Shown here one piece after another: positions 22,259 to 23,125 of a stretch of 23,125 bases of DNA. The notes under the pieces were generated by a model, which did not search any database, had not been told where the DNA came from, and saw only the letters and a program-made list of their open reading frames with translations. The number at the start of each line of letters is the position of its first letter. Within the stretch, counting starts at the first letter, position 1. The stretch is from assembly GCA_003599205.1 (NCBI GenBank), contig QZJA01000017.1, forward strand, positions 1-23,125. The letters run 5' to 3'. This DNA comes from Candidatus Parcubacteria bacterium. Its GTDB lineage: Bacteria > Patescibacteriota > Patescibacteriia > UBA1558 > GWA2-36-10. The translations under genes and the position numbers were made by a program.

Positions 22259-23125
22259 TTTTATCACTTAGAGAAAATATCTTTTTATCTACTACTAAAT
22301 CTTTAAGCCCACCAAGTTTATTGGTGCCGTACCAGCTAAATATCTCAAAAGAATCTACTCCATCACCAGGGTAATAATAAAAAGTATTGATGGTATTATC
22401 TGACCACTCCGCCACTGGCCACAAACCATAATCAAGGGACATATCATAATACTCTTTACCTTGATAAAAACGAATAAATAATTCCTTGCCTTGCAAATCT
22501 ATTTTTTGCAAATCTATTTTTAATGTTCTAAAGCCATTAATGTCTTCAAAGCTAGAAGACAACAAAAAATCTTCTGCTACCAAATCACTTGGTTTAGGAT
22601 CAACCTGATAAAGAGGGAGGTCTGTTTCGGGCGATAAATTTTTATTCTGCCAAAGATAAACATTGTCTTTAGCTTTTACTAGCGAATAATTGGCTATAAC
22701 TTTTCTCCAATTTTCTGGCATCTTCTCCTTAAAAGGCTGGAGAAAACCAGTGCTATTTTTTTCTGCAATAATAGTTAAAAATTCCGCATAGTCCACTAAG
22801 ATATAATCAACTTCCGGCATAATAAAGTCCCTAGCCGCAAATTGATTTTTACCGAAATAAGCATAAAAAAGAGTATGGGCAACTGGACGAGATGAAAGCT
22901 GAGGCAAAAAAGCTGCTTCGGCTGTCACTGTTGCTTTATTATCTATCAATGATAAAATATTTCTTTTTGTTTCCAAAAGAGCGACATTTGGCCGATTAAA
23001 CAAAACATCTTTTAGCGGAGAAAGAGAAATAGCAAAATAAATTATGGTCACACCAAAAATAATCTTCCAAATACCTTGATTTTTGTAAACATTATAACTA
23101 AACAAAAACTTTTCTTTATTTTTTA
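22248..23125 (-). CDS. DUF2079-like membrane protein, C-terminal part (gene runs off the right edge)
   Basis: About 292 codons are open from the window edge to the TGA stop at 22248. A frame beginning at a TTG at 23105 is not a real start, because codons before it (K-N-K-E-K-F) stay open to the edge, so the N-terminal membrane part lies outside. The visible part begins with one membrane segment (GIWKIIFGVTIIYFAIS), then a soluble domain with NKATVTAEAAFLPQLSSRPVAHTLFYA and PEVDYILVDY, the pattern at the C terminus of DUF2079 membrane proteins, a presumed GT-C-like group. It ends in a beta-rich stretch from about 190. Two in-frame copies of KIDLQ come from a 15-base tandem repeat. Confidence 0.6.
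   Translation of the reverse strand, partial: KNKEKFLFSYNVYKNQGIWKIIFGVTIIYFAISLSPLKDVLFNRPNVALLETKRNILSLIDNKATVTAEAAFLPQLSSRPVAHTLFYAYFGKNQFAARDFIMPEVDYILVDYAEFLTIIAEKNSTGFLQPFKEKMPENWRKVIANYSLVKAKDNVYLWQNKNLSPETDLPLYQVDPKPSDLVAEDFLLSSSFEDINGFRTLKIDLQKIDLQGKELFIRFYQGKEYYDMSLDYGLWPVAEWSDNTINTFYYYPGDGVDSFEIFSWYGTNKLGGLKDLVVDKKIFSLSDKITF
22491..22520. repeat. Perfect 15-base tandem duplication inside the DUF2079-like gene
   Basis: TTGCAAATCTATTTT occurs twice without a gap, at 22491-22505 and 22506-22520. It is in frame and adds five residues, giving KIDLQ twice in the protein. It is best explained as a recent replication slippage. Confidence 0.9.

Overview
The window is AT-rich, tightly packed and almost entirely coding. 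Short intergenic gaps, start/stop overlaps (ATGA, TAATG), an almost complete lack of Shine-Dalgarno sequences and the gene mix suggest an uncultivated bacterium of the Candidate Phyla Radiation (Patescibacteria, Parcubacteria-like). That placement is an inference from style, since there is no marker here to place it exactly. TGA is used as a stop and glycine is encoded by GGN codons, so the TGA=Gly code of Gracilibacteria/Absconditabacteria does not apply. I see no insertion sequence, prophage, CRISPR array, toxin-antitoxin pair or other mobile element.

Layout. At 1-34 lies the 5' part of a tRNA on the minus strand, with a strong promoter behind it. From 143 to 3810 is a plus-strand replication pair: polA (with all proofreading motifs) and holA (clamp-loader delta), ended by a hairpin shared with the converging operon. 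From 3817 to 5364 the minus strand carries rpsT, an AlkD-like DNA glycosylase and a Nudix hydrolase. A small plus-strand gene of unknown function (5442-5690) faces truB. The minus strand then carries truB and a large class A penicillin-binding protein with Ig-like tail domains (6512-9448). This diverges from tyrS (9516-10724) through two promoters that overlap in opposite directions.

From 18817 down to 10763 the minus strand holds a long series: yebC, ruvC, glycogen synthase 2, a GH57 glycoside hydrolase, an APH/maltokinase-like phosphotransferase and a P-loop kinase. After a terminator and a new promoter come glycogen synthase 1 and a GalT-family nucleotidyltransferase. The second half of the series looks like an alpha-glucan module: two GT5 synthases, one GH57 amylase/transferase/branching-type enzyme, a sugar-kinase-like protein and a sugar-1-phosphate nucleotidyltransferase or NDP-glucose phosphorylase. 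No glgC, glgP or GH13 branching enzyme is present in the window.

From 19086 to 22258 are two translationally coupled, multi-spanning GT-C-type membrane proteins. The first resembles oligosaccharyltransferase STT3/AglB. They converge on the 3' end of a DUF2079-like membrane protein that runs off the right edge. Between yebC and the first membrane protein is a promoter-to-terminator stretch of about 95 bases that may encode a small RNA.

The points most worth a second look are the alpha-glucan cluster with its GalT-like enzyme, the STT3-like protein with an altered WWDYG region, the candidate small RNA, the antiparallel overlapping promoters, the -35 elements inside upstream terminators, and the leaderless or near-leaderless starts.
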